Below, one piece after another: positions 11,381-24,620 of a stretch of 64,000 nt of DNA; position 1 is the first letter of the stretch, and each line of letters starts with the position of its first letter. Origin of the DNA: Cavenderia fasciculata. Lineage: Eukaryota; Evosea; Eumycetozoa; Acytosteliales; Cavenderiaceae. The notes under the pieces are model-generated. The model made no database searches. It was not told the DNA's origin and saw nothing but the letters and a program-made list of their open reading frames with translations. The position numbers were made by a program, and so were the translations under genes. The DNA lies in contig NW_004457624.1 in the NCBI RefSeq assembly GCF_000203815.1, positions 3,100,001 through 3,164,000 of the forward strand, read 5' to 3'.

Positions 11381-13830
11381 ATGTTTAAACAAAAACTATT
11401 AGGTAGTCAAAGAGGAGAGGAAAGAGGAGGTGATTACTTTCCTTTACAAGATTTTGGCTCAAATAATAATAATAATAGTAGTAGTGGTGCAAGTGGCAGT
11501 AGTAGTAACAACAATAATAATAGTATCAATCGTGACGATGAATTAGAACTAGAAGATATCAATACAACAGGTTCTGTAATACATACAGCAAGACCGACAT
11601 TGGACAATAATGAAGAACAAGAATCGTTTTTAGAGAAAACATCTCAGAGCATGCCCGCTATTCATAACTTGGACGCCTTTTTAACAGAGGTATACGAATA
11701 CTTCCAAGGCAAAGGATTTATGTGTTTATTCCTTGACGACTTTTTTGAATTAGGGTAAAGATATAGACAAAACATAGTTAAACAAAAATAAGATTTATTT
11801 ATTAATTATATTATTTATTATTTCCATAGGACATCATTATTTGTAGTTTCATTTTTTACATTTTTGGTATCATTTATCAATTATGGTGTATTGTTTAGTC
11901 AACCTTCAAACATACAGAAATCAGTCAATTTCGATAGACAAATCCCAACATGGTTGATCATATTTTTGGTTTTATTTGGTATCTATTGGTGTGCCAAATT
12001 CATTAAATTCTTGGCTAGTTTAAAGTCTCGTTTAGAAATGAGAAGTTTTTATCATAATACTTTAAAGATTTCTGAAGTAAATATATATATATATAAAACA
12101 AAAAAGAATAGAATAGAGAATATAAATATTTATTAATTTTCTTTTTTTATTTTTATTTTAGGATGATGTACAAACAATTGAATGGAGAGAAGTTGTAACA
12201 AAATTAATTAAAGTACCAAGATTATGTGTAGTAAAGGGTAATATGAATGCATTGGATATTGCAAATAGAATCATGAGAAAGGATAATTATATCATTGGTA
12301 TTGTCAATAGAGAAATCCTTGACCTTTCCATTCCATTCCCAGGTCTTCACAAATATAAATTCATCACAAAAACTCTAGAGTGGAGTTTAATGTATGCATT
12401 GTTTAGTTATGTTTTCGATCGTAACGGTGAAATTAGACAAGAAGTTTTAGATACAAATCAAAGACAAAGATTAGCAAGAGGGTAAGAAAAAACAAACAAA
12501 CAAACAAAACAAAAAAAAAAATTGATCAATTTATTTATTCATTTCTTCTATTTCTATTTTTTTAGATTATCAAGAAGATTTAAAACAATTGGATTAATTG
12601 GATTATTTGCATCACCATTTATATTCTTTTTCCTATTACTTAATTTCTTTTTTGAATATGCTGAAGAATTTAAAAGTAAACCAGGTTCACTTGGTAGTCG
12701 TGAATGGTCTCCTTTGGCAAAATGGAAATTTAGAGAATTTAATGAATTATCTCATTATTTTAAAACTAGGTAAAAAAAAAGAAAAAACAAAATATATTTA
12801 TATTTATATTAACTTTTTCTTTTTCTTTTTCTTTTTTAGATTAAATCTTAGTTATAGTCATGCAAACAAATATGTTGATAGTTTTCCATCAGAGACAGTA
12901 TCGATTATGGCAAAATTTATTAGTTTTATTTTGGGATCTATATTGGCAGTATTTTTGATTTTTGGTATCTATAGTGACGATTTCCTTTTCAACTTTGATA
13001 TTTATGGAAAAACTCCTATTTGGTATGTTGGTATTTTTGGTACTGCAGTAGCAGTGTGCAAGTCTTTGGTAGTTGATGAGAATCAAGTAGCACGTCCAGC
13101 CATCCAAATGACACGTGTTGTTCAGTACACACGTTATTGTCCACGTTCTTGGAAGGGCAAGAGTCACACATACTCGGTTCGCGACGAATTCCTCACTCTC
13201 TTTGAGTTTAGAGTTGTCAACTTTTTACGTGAAGTCAGTTCTGTCATTTTTGCACCATTCATCCTCATCTTTTCGCTTCCCAAGTGCTCACTCGACATTC
13301 TCGACTTTATCGGCACCTTTACCGTGCGTGTCAACGGTGTCGGCTTGATTTGCAGCTTTGGTGCCTTTACCGACGTCAAGAAACACGGTAGTAAAAAGTA
13401 TGGTGCCACTCAGGACGCTGACAAGTACTACAAGACCAAACAAGGCAAGTTGGAAAAGTCAATCGTCAACTTTTCACTCATCTATCCAGAATGGAAACCT
13501 GCTGGTCACGAAATCCTTGACAACCTCAATCAATTCCAAAAACAACAACAAACAAATGGTACTAATCAAAATTCGAGTGGTAGAGTCGATCCACCTGCCA
13601 ATTGGAATCCAAATGATATCAATTATATGCATGACTCTTCCTTTGTATCTCCATCTACCATTCAAATGGTACTTGGTAGTACTGGAAGTGATAATAGTGG
13701 TGCTGCCATGGGCAACAACTATGACAACGCACAAAGAGCTCGAGTCGACCAAAATGTAATCAATGCAGTCAATGATTTACAACAAAATTATTATGATTCT
13801 CAAATACTTCAACCAAATCAATTTCCTTAA
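11381..13830 (+). CDS. atg9: Autophagy-related protein 9 (lipid scramblase of the phagophore)
   Basis: Five exons close in phase: 11381-11754, 11830-12076, 12162-12481, 12566-12769 and 12840-13830, giving 711 residues. The N-terminal 90 residues are Asn/Ser-rich and disordered. The APG9 core begins at HNLDAFLTEVYEYFQGKG and includes SLFVVSFFTFLVSF (TM), WREVVTKLI, YIIGIVNREILDLSIP, a long membrane pair around IGLIGLFASPFIFFFLLLN, and the family's conserved ANKYVDSFPSE and FEFRVVNFLREV stretches. ATG9 is the multispanning trimeric scramblase that seeds autophagosome membranes on Golgi-derived vesicles. The Gln/Asn-rich C-terminal tail after residue 600 is poorly conserved, as usual. The domain is complete with no disabling change; start at the first ATG after the A/T-rich leader. 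Confidence 0.96.
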
Positions 13831-14593
13831 AAAAAAAAAAAAATGATTTAAAAAGTAGAAAGAATCACAGCAAGACAAATCTGTAAAAACAAAACAAACA
13901 CAAAACTTATAGGAATCAATTTGATTGTAAATATATATCTATTATTCTCCTTTAGAAGAAAATAAAATTCATTCTTACAACATTTTTTAACAACACATGT
14001 CGACGACATTACATTGTTCGTGCATATATATTTAATTTATTGAGAGAATATTCATCATCGGAATTGACTTGTCGTTACGATAATCGCCCAGAGATCCCGC
14101 GGTTTTGGGTACAAAAAAAACATAAAAAGACACTTCGGAAATATCTCAGCGCCTCATCTAAAATTGTATCCTAACCAACCTCCTACTACAATCTTTCTTC
14201 CTCCTCCTTGTTGTTTGTTCCTTTATTATAAACATCAACCAACCCATCCATCTCATCTCCCATTATCGATATCCCATCTTTGTTATACACACAACAAAGC
14301 ATAGCAAAGCAAAGAGCAAAGCGCAAACAAGAGCAGGGAGAAGAGAAGAGGAGAAAGAAAAATAACAATACACTCACCTCCCACTTACATACTCTATAGA
14401 TTTATTCAGAAAGTTACACACACCTACACTCAGAGATACAGCAGTATATCTAACAACACAATTATTGTAGGTTTAAAAGGATTAGATTTAAATATATTTA
14501 CTTACTCTTTTCTCCCTCTATCTATCTATATATATATATATGTTTCAGTATTAACAACAACAACAATATTATTATTATTATTAGGAAAGGGGA
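13831..14593. other. Intergenic region between ATG9 and the RasGAP-VPS9 gene
   Basis: A poly-A stretch follows the ATG9 stop (13829-13843), and AATAAAATTC near 13961 may serve in 3' processing. The middle (about 14040-14300) is more GC-rich, with a CCCGCGG site near 14096. TATATATA at about 14528-14540 and TTA repeats lie just before the ATG at 14594. No RNA gene was recognised. Confidence 0.4.
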
Positions 14594-17500
14594 ATGGGAG
14601 ATAGTAGTGTAATACTAAGTGTATTGAGCTTGGTAGACAAGAGATTAAATCGATTAAAAGGATCACCAACCAATACAAGAGCTACTTTGGTCGACACTAT
14701 CGAACAGTATCAAAAGACAAAAGATATACTATACAATGCAAAGAGACTACAGAGTAGAGATCCAGGTGACACTGACAATATCAAATCAAATATAACACAG
14801 ATCGATGTTAGAATCAATCTTGCCAACCACGAAGAAAGTCTACTCATCAAACGATTAAATGAAAAGGATTACTCTGAAAATGGTGAAACACCTTCTTCCC
14901 CTATCGTTGCATCAAGATCAACAACTCAATTAAATCAATTATTATTAGGTGTAGAAAAAAATATTAATATTAATATTAATAATAATACAACAACAACAAC
15001 AACAACAAATGATATAAAGGAACAAACATCACAATCACAACAACCACAACAAGAAATAGTAGAAATTAAAGAAGAAATTAAAGTTGAAGATAAAAGACCA
15101 ACTAGTCCTGTTACCACTACTACTACCACCACTGCCATTGCCATTTCCAATGTTGAAACTAGTCCACCGTCTACCGTTGTTGTTGGTGTTGTCCCTGATA
15201 CAACCAATGTTTCATCTGAAGTAGATTCAAATCGAACAAGATCAAGTAGTTTTAAACAAGTTTTGGAAAGATTTGACAAGATTGAATTACACAATAACAA
15301 TTATAATATTGTTAATCTAAACTCACATAATCCTACCAACGATAAAAAAGGAAATAGTAATCTAAATATTCGTGGTCGTCCTCTTAAAGGTGATGAAACG
15401 ACCGTCGCCGCTGTGGAAAAGGAGGAGAAGGAACCATCACAATCAATTTCACAACCACCAACCATTACAAGAGAAGGATCATCATTATCAATTTCACAAA
15501 GAGGTGCTGAAATTACTAAAATGTTAAAGAAACAACATCATCTAGATGAATCTGAACAACAACAATCAGAAGATTCACATAGAGTTAAAAGATCAAAAAG
15601 TAGTAGTAGTTTAATTATCACTCCTCCTCCACAGCCAACTAATAATAGTCTTTCATCATCATTAAATGTATCAGCACCAACTACTACTACTACTATTACA
15701 ACAAAACCTTCTTCTTCTTCTGAACCATCATTATCAGAACCAATTGATTCATTTATACCAATTGTTCAAAATGTTTTTGTTGTTCAATTGGATGAAGTAC
15801 CAGATGAAGCAACTCCAAGAAAAACAACCATGTTGTTGACAAAACAAGCAAAGTCTGATATTTTCGATAGTAATATTAGTATTGGAGTAATGAATCAACC
15901 AAATAATAGTAATCTTAGTATATTATCAGAACAAAATAATAATAATAATATTACAACAACTACACCTACAACTATACCAATATTTGCAAAATCAACAGAT
16001 TATATTCCAATATCACGTCGTGCAACAGGATTTTCACCAATTAATACACCAAATTCCGATTGTACAACACCAACCAGTAGTCAACCATATCCAAATTCTT
16101 CAGACATGATGTCAAGTTCAGTAGCCGATGCATTTTTATTGCGTCATCAAAATATTGTTCGTTCAGAGTCTGCTCTTTCGATTTCACAATCAATTCAACC
16201 ATTTTTAATGGCAGATTCATTACTCAATTCATATACACCTCAATCATCATTATTACAACAACAACAAGGTAATAATATCAGTCAATCATTACCACATTCA
16301 TATTCTTCACAATCAATTAATAGTTTTACCAAACCACAACCACAACCATCATCACAATTTAAAATATCACAAAGATTAAAGTTTTCGAGGCAAGTACCAA
16401 TTCGTAAAACATCTGAAGCTAGAATTGGTCATGCTAGATCAAATAGTAATAATCAAAACAACAATAATAATAATAATATGTATTATAATGCACCAGCAAA
16501 TCCAAGTCCATTGTCAAGTGGACCACCTATTTATGGTGATGAACCTGTTAAATGTCAAGGTGAAAGATTGGCACTATTACAATCACTATTAAAGGCAGAA
16601 GAATTGACAAACAATGCAGAGAGAAAGGTGATTGATGAAATCAACAAAATCACTAGACAAAAATCCGAAGAACTCTATCAATTGGTTTGGGAAGTTAGAA
16701 ATTTAGATAAAGCAATTGCTCATATTCTAAGTAGTAGATTGAAAATTGAAGATTTATCATCTTGGAATTCTCAACGAGATGTTCCTTTAAATCAAAATCA
16801 AAATCAAAATAATCAAAATAATGAATATCAAAAAAAACCACAAGAAGAAATTGTAACAATAGAATTATCAAGTCAACTTAAACATTCAATGGAACGTTTA
16901 ATTGTATTGATGAGAACAGAACCAACTATATTGGCAGAAACACTTTATAGAGCTGGTTATCTTAGAGATGAAGGTGATAAATCTTTAAAAGCAACACATT
17001 CAGATCTATCACAGGCGATTGTATTTTCATTGTTTGGTAATTGTTTTACTGCAACCGATGAAAAACTATTGCTACTATTGATCAAAAAGATATCGGAAAT
17101 TGAATTTTCCAAATGTCCAGATGATCAAAAACGTAAATTTGGTTCACAAGAACCATTTTGTTATACTTTGCTCTCAACCTATCTAAAGTATACTTTTGGT
17201 AAACCATATATCATCTCTGTACTCAAAGATTTAATCGTTGCCATCATCCAAGACCACAATATGAATCTTGAAGATGATCCACAGAAAAAGGCAATGTTGG
17301 CAGAATTTGGTCTACTCGAAGAAGAAGTCAATGTCGATCAAAAGGCATTGCTACAACAATTCTCTGCCGAATTTCTTCAAAGAGTTTTGGCTCTCCAATC
17401 TGGTCTACCCTATGCCGTTCGTTGGATGTGTAAAGTAGTTTTGGGGTATTGGAGAAAACATGTTCGTGCATCACGTCCCGACGATTGGGTGCCAACCGAT

Positions 17501-19505
17501 TTCTCAGACATTAAAGACATTGCACACGAGAATGAACTCATCATTCACTTGGTATTTGAAAACTTTTTCATTCCAGCTCTTATTCGTCCAGAACATTATG
17601 GTGTATTTACTGGTCTCACTATTTCCCAAAAGACTCGTCATAATCTTATTCAAATCGCTAAAATGGTTCTCACATTCCTTACCAATCCTCAATCCATTCC
17701 AACTTGGTTAAATGAAAGTATGAACCTTGCAAATCGTATTCAAGAATATTTTTCTGAAGTTTCTCAAGTTGAAGAACCTGATACTTATTATCATAGTAAA
17801 TATAAAAACAAAAAAAATAGGAAGAGAAATGTATATTTTACTTATTTTTTTATTTTTCTATTTTTTAGGACCAATATATGAATTAGAATTGGGACAAAAT
17901 TTATTAGTATCATCAACTGATATATTTATAATGATGGAATTAATTTATCATAACAAACCAGAAGAAGAGGATGAATCAGAAACCAAACAATTACAATTGG
18001 AAGTGGTAGAGATGATAAAGACTGTTCAACCAGCTGCACAATTGCAAGAAGGAATGAAATTTTTGGTGATCAATGTGATACCAAAAGTTAAAGATTCGGC
18101 AGATCAATCAAGGATGAGTTCATTGGTACAAGGTCAACAGCATTCAATACGTTTGGCAAAAGAAAACCTTTTACTTTCTCTATGTGTATTAAATTATCTT
18201 TGTGGTTTTCTATCTACACCAATTTGTGAATTACTGCTACTTCAATGTGGTCGTTCAAGATCATTGGAATTGAATATTTTGGAAGCACAAATTGAAGAAA
18301 CCATTAGAAGTCTTTGGTCACTACCAGATTCTTACAAACTCAACGACTATGAACCATTGTTGGATTTAATGTTTGAAGATTATAATCGTCGTGAAAAGAA
18401 GCGATCAATGGAGAAACAATTAAAACTACTCTATCTAGATCAGCTCCAACGTCACACTTCACAAATCATCTCTCAAAAGAATATCAATATCGAATTTTTG
18501 ACCAATCAAAAGTTTAGACTCTTTAGAGACAAGACCTATACTCGTATGCAAACCGAGTTTGTTTCTGAATTCATGTCTCGTTTCTCTATCAATACGCCTG
18601 GTAACTGTAGTTGCTCTCCTACCATCAACGATGAAGATTCAGATATCTGCGATACTTGTTCTCTCAAATCAACCATGATTAGTACCTTTTTAAAACGTGC
18701 CAAAGATGCAATCATTAAAAGTCCTTGGTGGAAAGATGCTCTTGAAGATGATCTAATCATTGCTCAAAATACTCTTGAACGTAATTTAATGACTCAAATT
18801 TATAATTAGTAAGGAAGAGGAAAGGACAAAAAATAATTATAAATATTATAAATATTAATTTTTTTTTCTTTTTTTTTTATAGTACATTTAGTATAAGTAA
18901 AGTTGATGTAATATTTTCAAAAGAATTAAAATCAAAATCAAGTTCAATTGATCATAGATCACTTTATATTCCAGAGAAATATGCCAATCAATCACCATGG
19001 GAATTGGCACAACAAGAAATTAGAAAGATTAATCTTTATAAATCCCCTCATGACAAGATGAAATGTATTATTGATACTTGGAATATTATTTTCAATTATA
19101 CAAAACCATTGGGTGAATCTGGTCCTGATGATTTCTTACCTGTAAGAAGAAATAGAAAAAAAAAATATATATATTTTTACTTACTTTTTTTTTTATTTTA
19201 TTTTTTAGATAATGGGATATGTAATTATAAAAGCAAAACCAGAAAATTTATTATCAAATATTCAATATATAAGTTTATATATTACAACTATGGATCCGAC
19301 TGCCGAAGTATGGTTTATGAATTTGAAATCATCGATTGAAGTGATTCGAGAGGTATTGTCTGGTGAATTAAATTATAAAGGTTGGACAAATGGTATTTTA
19401 GCACCCATGATTGATAGAATTTCAATCATGAAAAAAGAAATTAAAAAGAAACAAAAAACAAAGTATAGAGCTTCTATTATCAATTTGTCAAATCTTTCTC
19501 AATAA
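14594..19505 (+). CDS. RasGAP and VPS9-domain protein, GAPVD1/RME-6-like
   Basis: Four exons close in phase: 14594-17795, 17869-18808, 18883-19141 and 19209-19505, giving 1565 residues. Residues 1-100 are helical, and about 100-740 are low-complexity Ser/Thr/Asn/Gln sequence. A RasGAP-type domain spans about 755-1060 (ILAETLYRAGYLR, LFGNCFTATDEKLLL, the helix FLQRVLALQSGLPYAVRWMCKVV, and ENFFIPALIRPEHYG). The C-terminus carries a VPS9 domain (about 1385-1530) with the signature ESGPDDFLPIMGYVIIKAKP followed by NLLSNIQYISLY. VPS9 domains are guanine-nucleotide exchange factors for Rab5-type GTPases; the RasGAP plus VPS9 order is that of metazoan GAPVD1/GAPex-5 and worm RME-6 in endocytosis. 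The aspartate and proline of the VPS9 signature are present. I did not see the RasGAP arginine finger with certainty, so GAP activity is unproved. Confidence 0.88.
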
Positions 19506-19578
19506 TAATAAAAAAAACAAAAAAAAAAACTATTTATTTAAATGATAAAACATGTTTGTTTTTGTATTTTTTATTTTT

Positions 19579-22500
19579 TTAATGATCAATTCTAATATGA
19601 GGATATTCTTGAGATAGATCATAAGCAATTTGGGAGGTAATTTTTTCACAACCATAACAAGATATTCTACGTATAATTTGACAATGAGAGATAATGGTGG
19701 CAATATGACGTTTTTCAAGTGTCTTGTGATTGGAAATATTGAGTTCATAGAGATTGGTAAAGAGCTTTAGGTATTGGTTTAGAATGTTGTCATTAAATTC
19801 AACAACAATACATCTATCGGTATGGATATAGGTGACAGCCGACAAGGAAAGGCATTCTACTAGAGGTGTAAGACACATAAATTCTTGTAAACTCTCGTAG
19901 CCAACTGTACACATGGTCAAGTCCAACCATTTAACCTTTGATAGTGGACTTTCAGCAATGGTTTCATTATTGTCAATTAGTTCTTTGTGAACTTTAATTA
20001 GGTAGGGAAGATGAGATGATGGTGGTAGACGAAGATGTTCAAGGTTTGGTAATTTTCTTAAATAACTCCAAAGTAATTGACCATCTCCTTTGAATCTTGG
20101 TAGATGAAGTGCTTTGAGTGATGGAGAAGCAAAGTTGGATAGAGCTTGAACTGTTTGATCATCTCCACAATTTGTTTGATCCAAATATAATGATACAATT
20201 GATTGAGATGTTTGTTCCAATGCTTCAATAGAGCTTGAATCTGCCGATGTTGAAGATAAATCCAATAATTTGACAATTCTTAGATTTGAAAGAATCTCTG
20301 TTAATACAGGAGCAGTGAATCTTGTACGAATCAACATGAGTACTTCCAATTCTGATGCCATTTTAACGATTTGTTTACCAGTTTCATCAGTCAAACCATG
20401 AAGACTAAGATAAAGTTCTTTTAATTTAATTGGACGACTCGATAGAGATTGTAAAAGTGGAACGACTCCATTATCATTTACATCATTTGTATAGGAAAGT
20501 GAAAGTGAAACAAGATTATCAAGATGAGGTGATAAATCTAATAATGTCTTGTTTGTAATATAACCTTGACAAATGGATAATTGTTTGAGTTGACCGAATA
20601 AATGACCAATACCTTCAAATGATTTATCATCTGTTGCTCGAGCAGAGATGGTAAGAGAATGTAACATTTTACATTGTAAAAGTATTTCTCGAAGCAAATC
20701 AGACATACTAGTAATTGGATGATAAGGATCGATTAAACCATCTGGAATTGGCTCTGAACCTTTTGGTGTATTTCTAGTATTATCTGTGAAATAACAATCT
20801 GTCAATTCCAATGTTGTAAGGAATTTCATTGAAACAGTACTATTTGCAAGAGTTGGATTAAATGTAATCTTTTTGGCAGACAGTATTAAAATATTTGGTA
20901 GATTTTCAAACAGTTGACCAACTGTTTCAGTATCTATGATACGAGCCAAAGAAAATGGTATTTCAAGTTGAGAGATTTCTCTAACCTGTCCCATTGCCAA
21001 TTTAATAAAAGTATGAAGAGTACTATCTGGTGGACATTGATCAATCAACATGACCATTGATAATAATTCATACAATTTACGTTGTTCAACACCAGTATTG
21101 TAAGAATTTGAATGATTATATTTTAGAATAAATGATTTTACTCCGTCGTCGTCTGAATCTTTTTCATTGTATTCAAATGGAAGAGATTGGTAAAGATAAC
21201 CTTCAACACTTGAACTATTAATTGAAAGAGCCTTTTCCAATCTTTCTTGAGCCAAATCCAATTCTTGTTTAAATCTTTGATAATCCAAACCATAAAATAA
21301 ATAGTGAGTTGCCAATTTTAGATGAATCATACCCCAAACTGCCAATAATTCACTATTACTTTCTTGAGAGTGACTACTTGCTTGTTCAATCAATTGACTA
21401 CCAATACGCAGAAAAGACAATGAATCTTTAATACTTCCAGTACTATTTGCTTTTAGTAAATAGGTTGAAGCAAGTTTTACAGTTAAACTACCAGATAGTG
21501 GAATTGATTTTTGTGCAGTTTTTAATTTGTGTTGAGCCAAATCAATCCAACGTTGAGCTTGAAGTGGTGGTACTTTATGATTAACCAATAATCTTTGAAC
21601 TTCATAAATTAATGAATCACCAGCAGCAACATCTATTATAGTTGGATATTTTATAGTAGAATCTACATCTTCAATATCGCGAAGGGAGATTACATATTTT
21701 TTACTATTTAAAAATTGACTATATGCTACTGGATTAATTCTAATATTTAAAATATAAATTAATCTAATGATTAAAAATTTCATATCAAATGAATTTCTCA
21801 TATCATAATCTTCTAATAATTCTAAATTATTTAAACTATTTGGGAATACTAAAAGAGTAAAAATTAAAATTAACCAAGTATTCAAATATTAATTATTTTT
21901 TGTTTTTGTTTTTTTTTACCTTTTAATAAAGTAAATTTAAAAGTACCAAAATTTAAATTTGACCAAAAATCTTTAAATTCATCATGACGATCACGATTTA
22001 ATAGGATATCGAAAATTTGAGCAACAATTTGACGTGGTTCATCTGATGGACGATTTGAATTTTCCAATTTCTCTCTAAAACGAGCACGAATGATTTTCTT
22101 GAATGTACGAGCTACCACTTCGGTCATAAAAGTTGATCTAAGAGAACGTTGAGAAATCTTTTGACAAGCAATACCAAGATATCTAATATTGATACCTTTT
22201 GAATGGATTTCATTAATCATACGTAAAACATCATTGTTTTTTTGTTCGTACTGTTCCTTTTCCCATTCACCAAGGTCTGATGTAGTCGACCTAATATCCT
22301 TTGCCAAATGGGTACTTTCAAAGAATAATTGATCAGATGCTTTTTGATCACTATTATCCAAAGTTGATTGAATATATTCAACACATTCTGGTATAATTAG
22401 ATTATGTAATCTTTCAGTCATTGCAATGACTTGATCATTTGATTCTTGTTCATCTTTTCCAGATTGCCATCCACTAAATGCATCTGGTGATAATGCATCA

Positions 22501-24127
22501 GTTGATAATGATATTAATTCTGGTCTCAACATTGAATAAAATATTTCTCTTCCCATTTTTCCTTTACTAATAAAATAAAATTAAAAATAAAAAGAATATT
22601 AATATTTTTCTTTTTTCTTTTTGTTTTTTTTTTATATTTACATTGTATTTGGATATTCAGGAGGAAAACATCTAGCAAAATCAATCATATAATAACGACC
22701 ATCAAAACCTTTATGAACTTCAATATCACCAGGACCATAAAGAAAAGTTGGAGGTTGATGTAGACCAACATAGTGACCTTTAATATTTAGAATAGAAGCG
22801 ATACGTTTCATTTCTTCATTGATTAATGGATCTGAATCATGAACCGTACGACCACCATCACAACTACCATAGACTATTGTTTTCTTGTCCAATGGTAAAC
22901 TTGAAATGGCCAATAATCTGTAACCTCTATAATCAATAATAGCCATCAGAGGGAATCTAATTAATCCACCACCATTCATCATTGCATGTTCCATATAATG
23001 ATTCAGACCTTTAAGTTCATGACCAGCACTTTTTTGAGCCATTTCATCTGATTTACAATGATCACCATACATCCAAACACCTTCAGCAATCTCTGTGTCC
23101 ACAACAAATTTAAATATAATATCCATCACTCTAAATTTACTTCCACCAGCAACACCACCAATATCAATGGGCAATATAGTCTTTTGATCATTTTCCAAAT
23201 TTCTCTCTGATATAATAATCTTTCCATAAGTATTTGCACAATATACAAATTCATTGGCTATAGTTGATAACTTTTTAAACTTTTCCTCTGAATCTTTTTC
23301 CTCTAATAATTCTTGAAATTTTTCATTCCAACTATTTCCTAAATGGAAAATAAAAAAAGATATTTAATAAATAGAAATAGAAATATTTAAATATATTTTA
23401 ATATATTTTTTTTACCTTTTTGATTAATTGATGGAGTTGAAGAAGATGTTTCTTGATTCTTATCAATTGAATCAAATAATGAAGTTTTTGGTGTATCAGA
23501 ACTTGTTTTTGGTTTTGATTCAAGTTGATCATTTGAATATCCATATGAAGAGTCGTATGAATTACTATTATTATTATTATTATTATCATTATAAGATGAA
23601 TTATAACTTGAAGTTGAAGTATCACTTTTTTGACCATAAGAACCAATTGAATAAACTGATTGATTATAACTACTACTACTACTACTATTATTATTATAAC
23701 TATTAGAATAGGATGATACCGATTGTGGTTGATCATATCCACTACTATCAATAGCTGTAGTATTGGTTGTAGAGGTAGAACTGTCATCTTCACCAACAAT
23801 CATATTTGATAAAACAGTTGAATAAGGATTAGTTGAAGCAATTGATATGTTTGCCCAATTTGTTGGTTTTGATTGAATTGATTCTATCAATCCTTCTTGT
23901 TGCACTTGTTCTTGTTGTTGTTGTTCATTATCATTTGATGGTGATTCAACTACATTATCTATTTGTTCAACTACTTGTTCTTCTACTTGTTCTACATTAT
24001 TATTATTATTATTATTATTATCATTATTTGTTTGTTGTTGAGGTTGTTGTTGTTGTTTTGAAGTATCTTTTACATTCCAATATGACATAATGTCAGTAAA
24101 GGTTCTACCTTCTTTTTTATCTGACAT
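19579..24127 (-). CDS. CLU-like domain and leucine-rich-repeat protein
   Basis: Four exons close in phase: 24127-23416, 23338-22642, 22566-21920 and 21848-19579, giving 1441 residues. Residues 1-237 are Gln/Asn/Ser-rich low complexity. Residues about 238-560 resemble the core of clustered-mitochondria (CLU/TIF31) proteins: LMAIIDYRGYRLLAISSLPL, then TIVYGSCDGGRTVH, HKGFDGRYYMIDFARCFPPE and the short YSMLRPEL box that follows in CLU proteins. A helical, possibly TPR-like region lies at about 685-960. Leucine-rich repeats fill about 1000-1430 (LVSLSLSYTNDVNDNGVVPL, KELYLSLHGLTDETG, KLLDLSSTSADSSSIEAL, LYLDQTNCGDDQTVQAL). True CLU proteins lack LRRs, so this is a CLU-core derivative, not orthologous CluA. 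Function is unknown; RNA or organelle binding would be by analogy. Confidence 0.8.
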
Positions 24128-24620
24128 TTTATTTATAAATATTTTACTAATATAATACAAAATGAGAGATGACAAGACCTTCTCTTCTTTTGTTTATATT
24201 ATCTTGTCTTGTGTGAGCGAGTGCAGATATTGATATTATTCTCAAACCCCTCTAGATCGTTTATTTTTATCAGCTATCCCGCAGGAGATGAGAGATGATA
24301 AACATGGTTCAATGAAAAAAAAAAAACAAATATCTCTTTTTTTAATGTCTTTTCGACGATGAAAGTCAAATCGACCAGCAGCTCCCATCATTAGGGTGTT
24401 GGCAACAAAAGAATTTTTTTTGATCGAGACTGGAAAATTCGTTGAAGCTGTGAGGTAAATGAGTTGATGATATTTTTGAACCTGCTTCAATTTAATTAGC
24501 TTCTTTTGAGTCCCTAATTTTTAATTTATCTACATCTTTATCTTTATCTCTCTCTTATTATTATTATTATTATTATTATCTCTCTCTCTATTTTCATTTT
24601 TTTCACTTTATCAAAAAGAT
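24128..24620. other. Divergent promoter region
   Basis: This lies between the CLU/LRR gene (-) and the STAND gene (+). It contains TTA repeats (about 24556-24580) and CT tracts just upstream of the ATG at 24621. A minus-strand open stretch (24242-24490) without a convincing start is most likely leader or promoter of the CLU/LRR gene. Confidence 0.4.

Noticed and set aside
14186-14377. 63-codon minus-strand frame upstream of the RasGAP-VPS9 gene
   Set aside because: Low complexity and in a promoter region.
24242-24490. 82-codon minus-strand frame upstream of the CLU/LRR gene
   Set aside because: No ATG at a suitable place, ends in a homopolymer-derived Phe run; probably leader or promoter.
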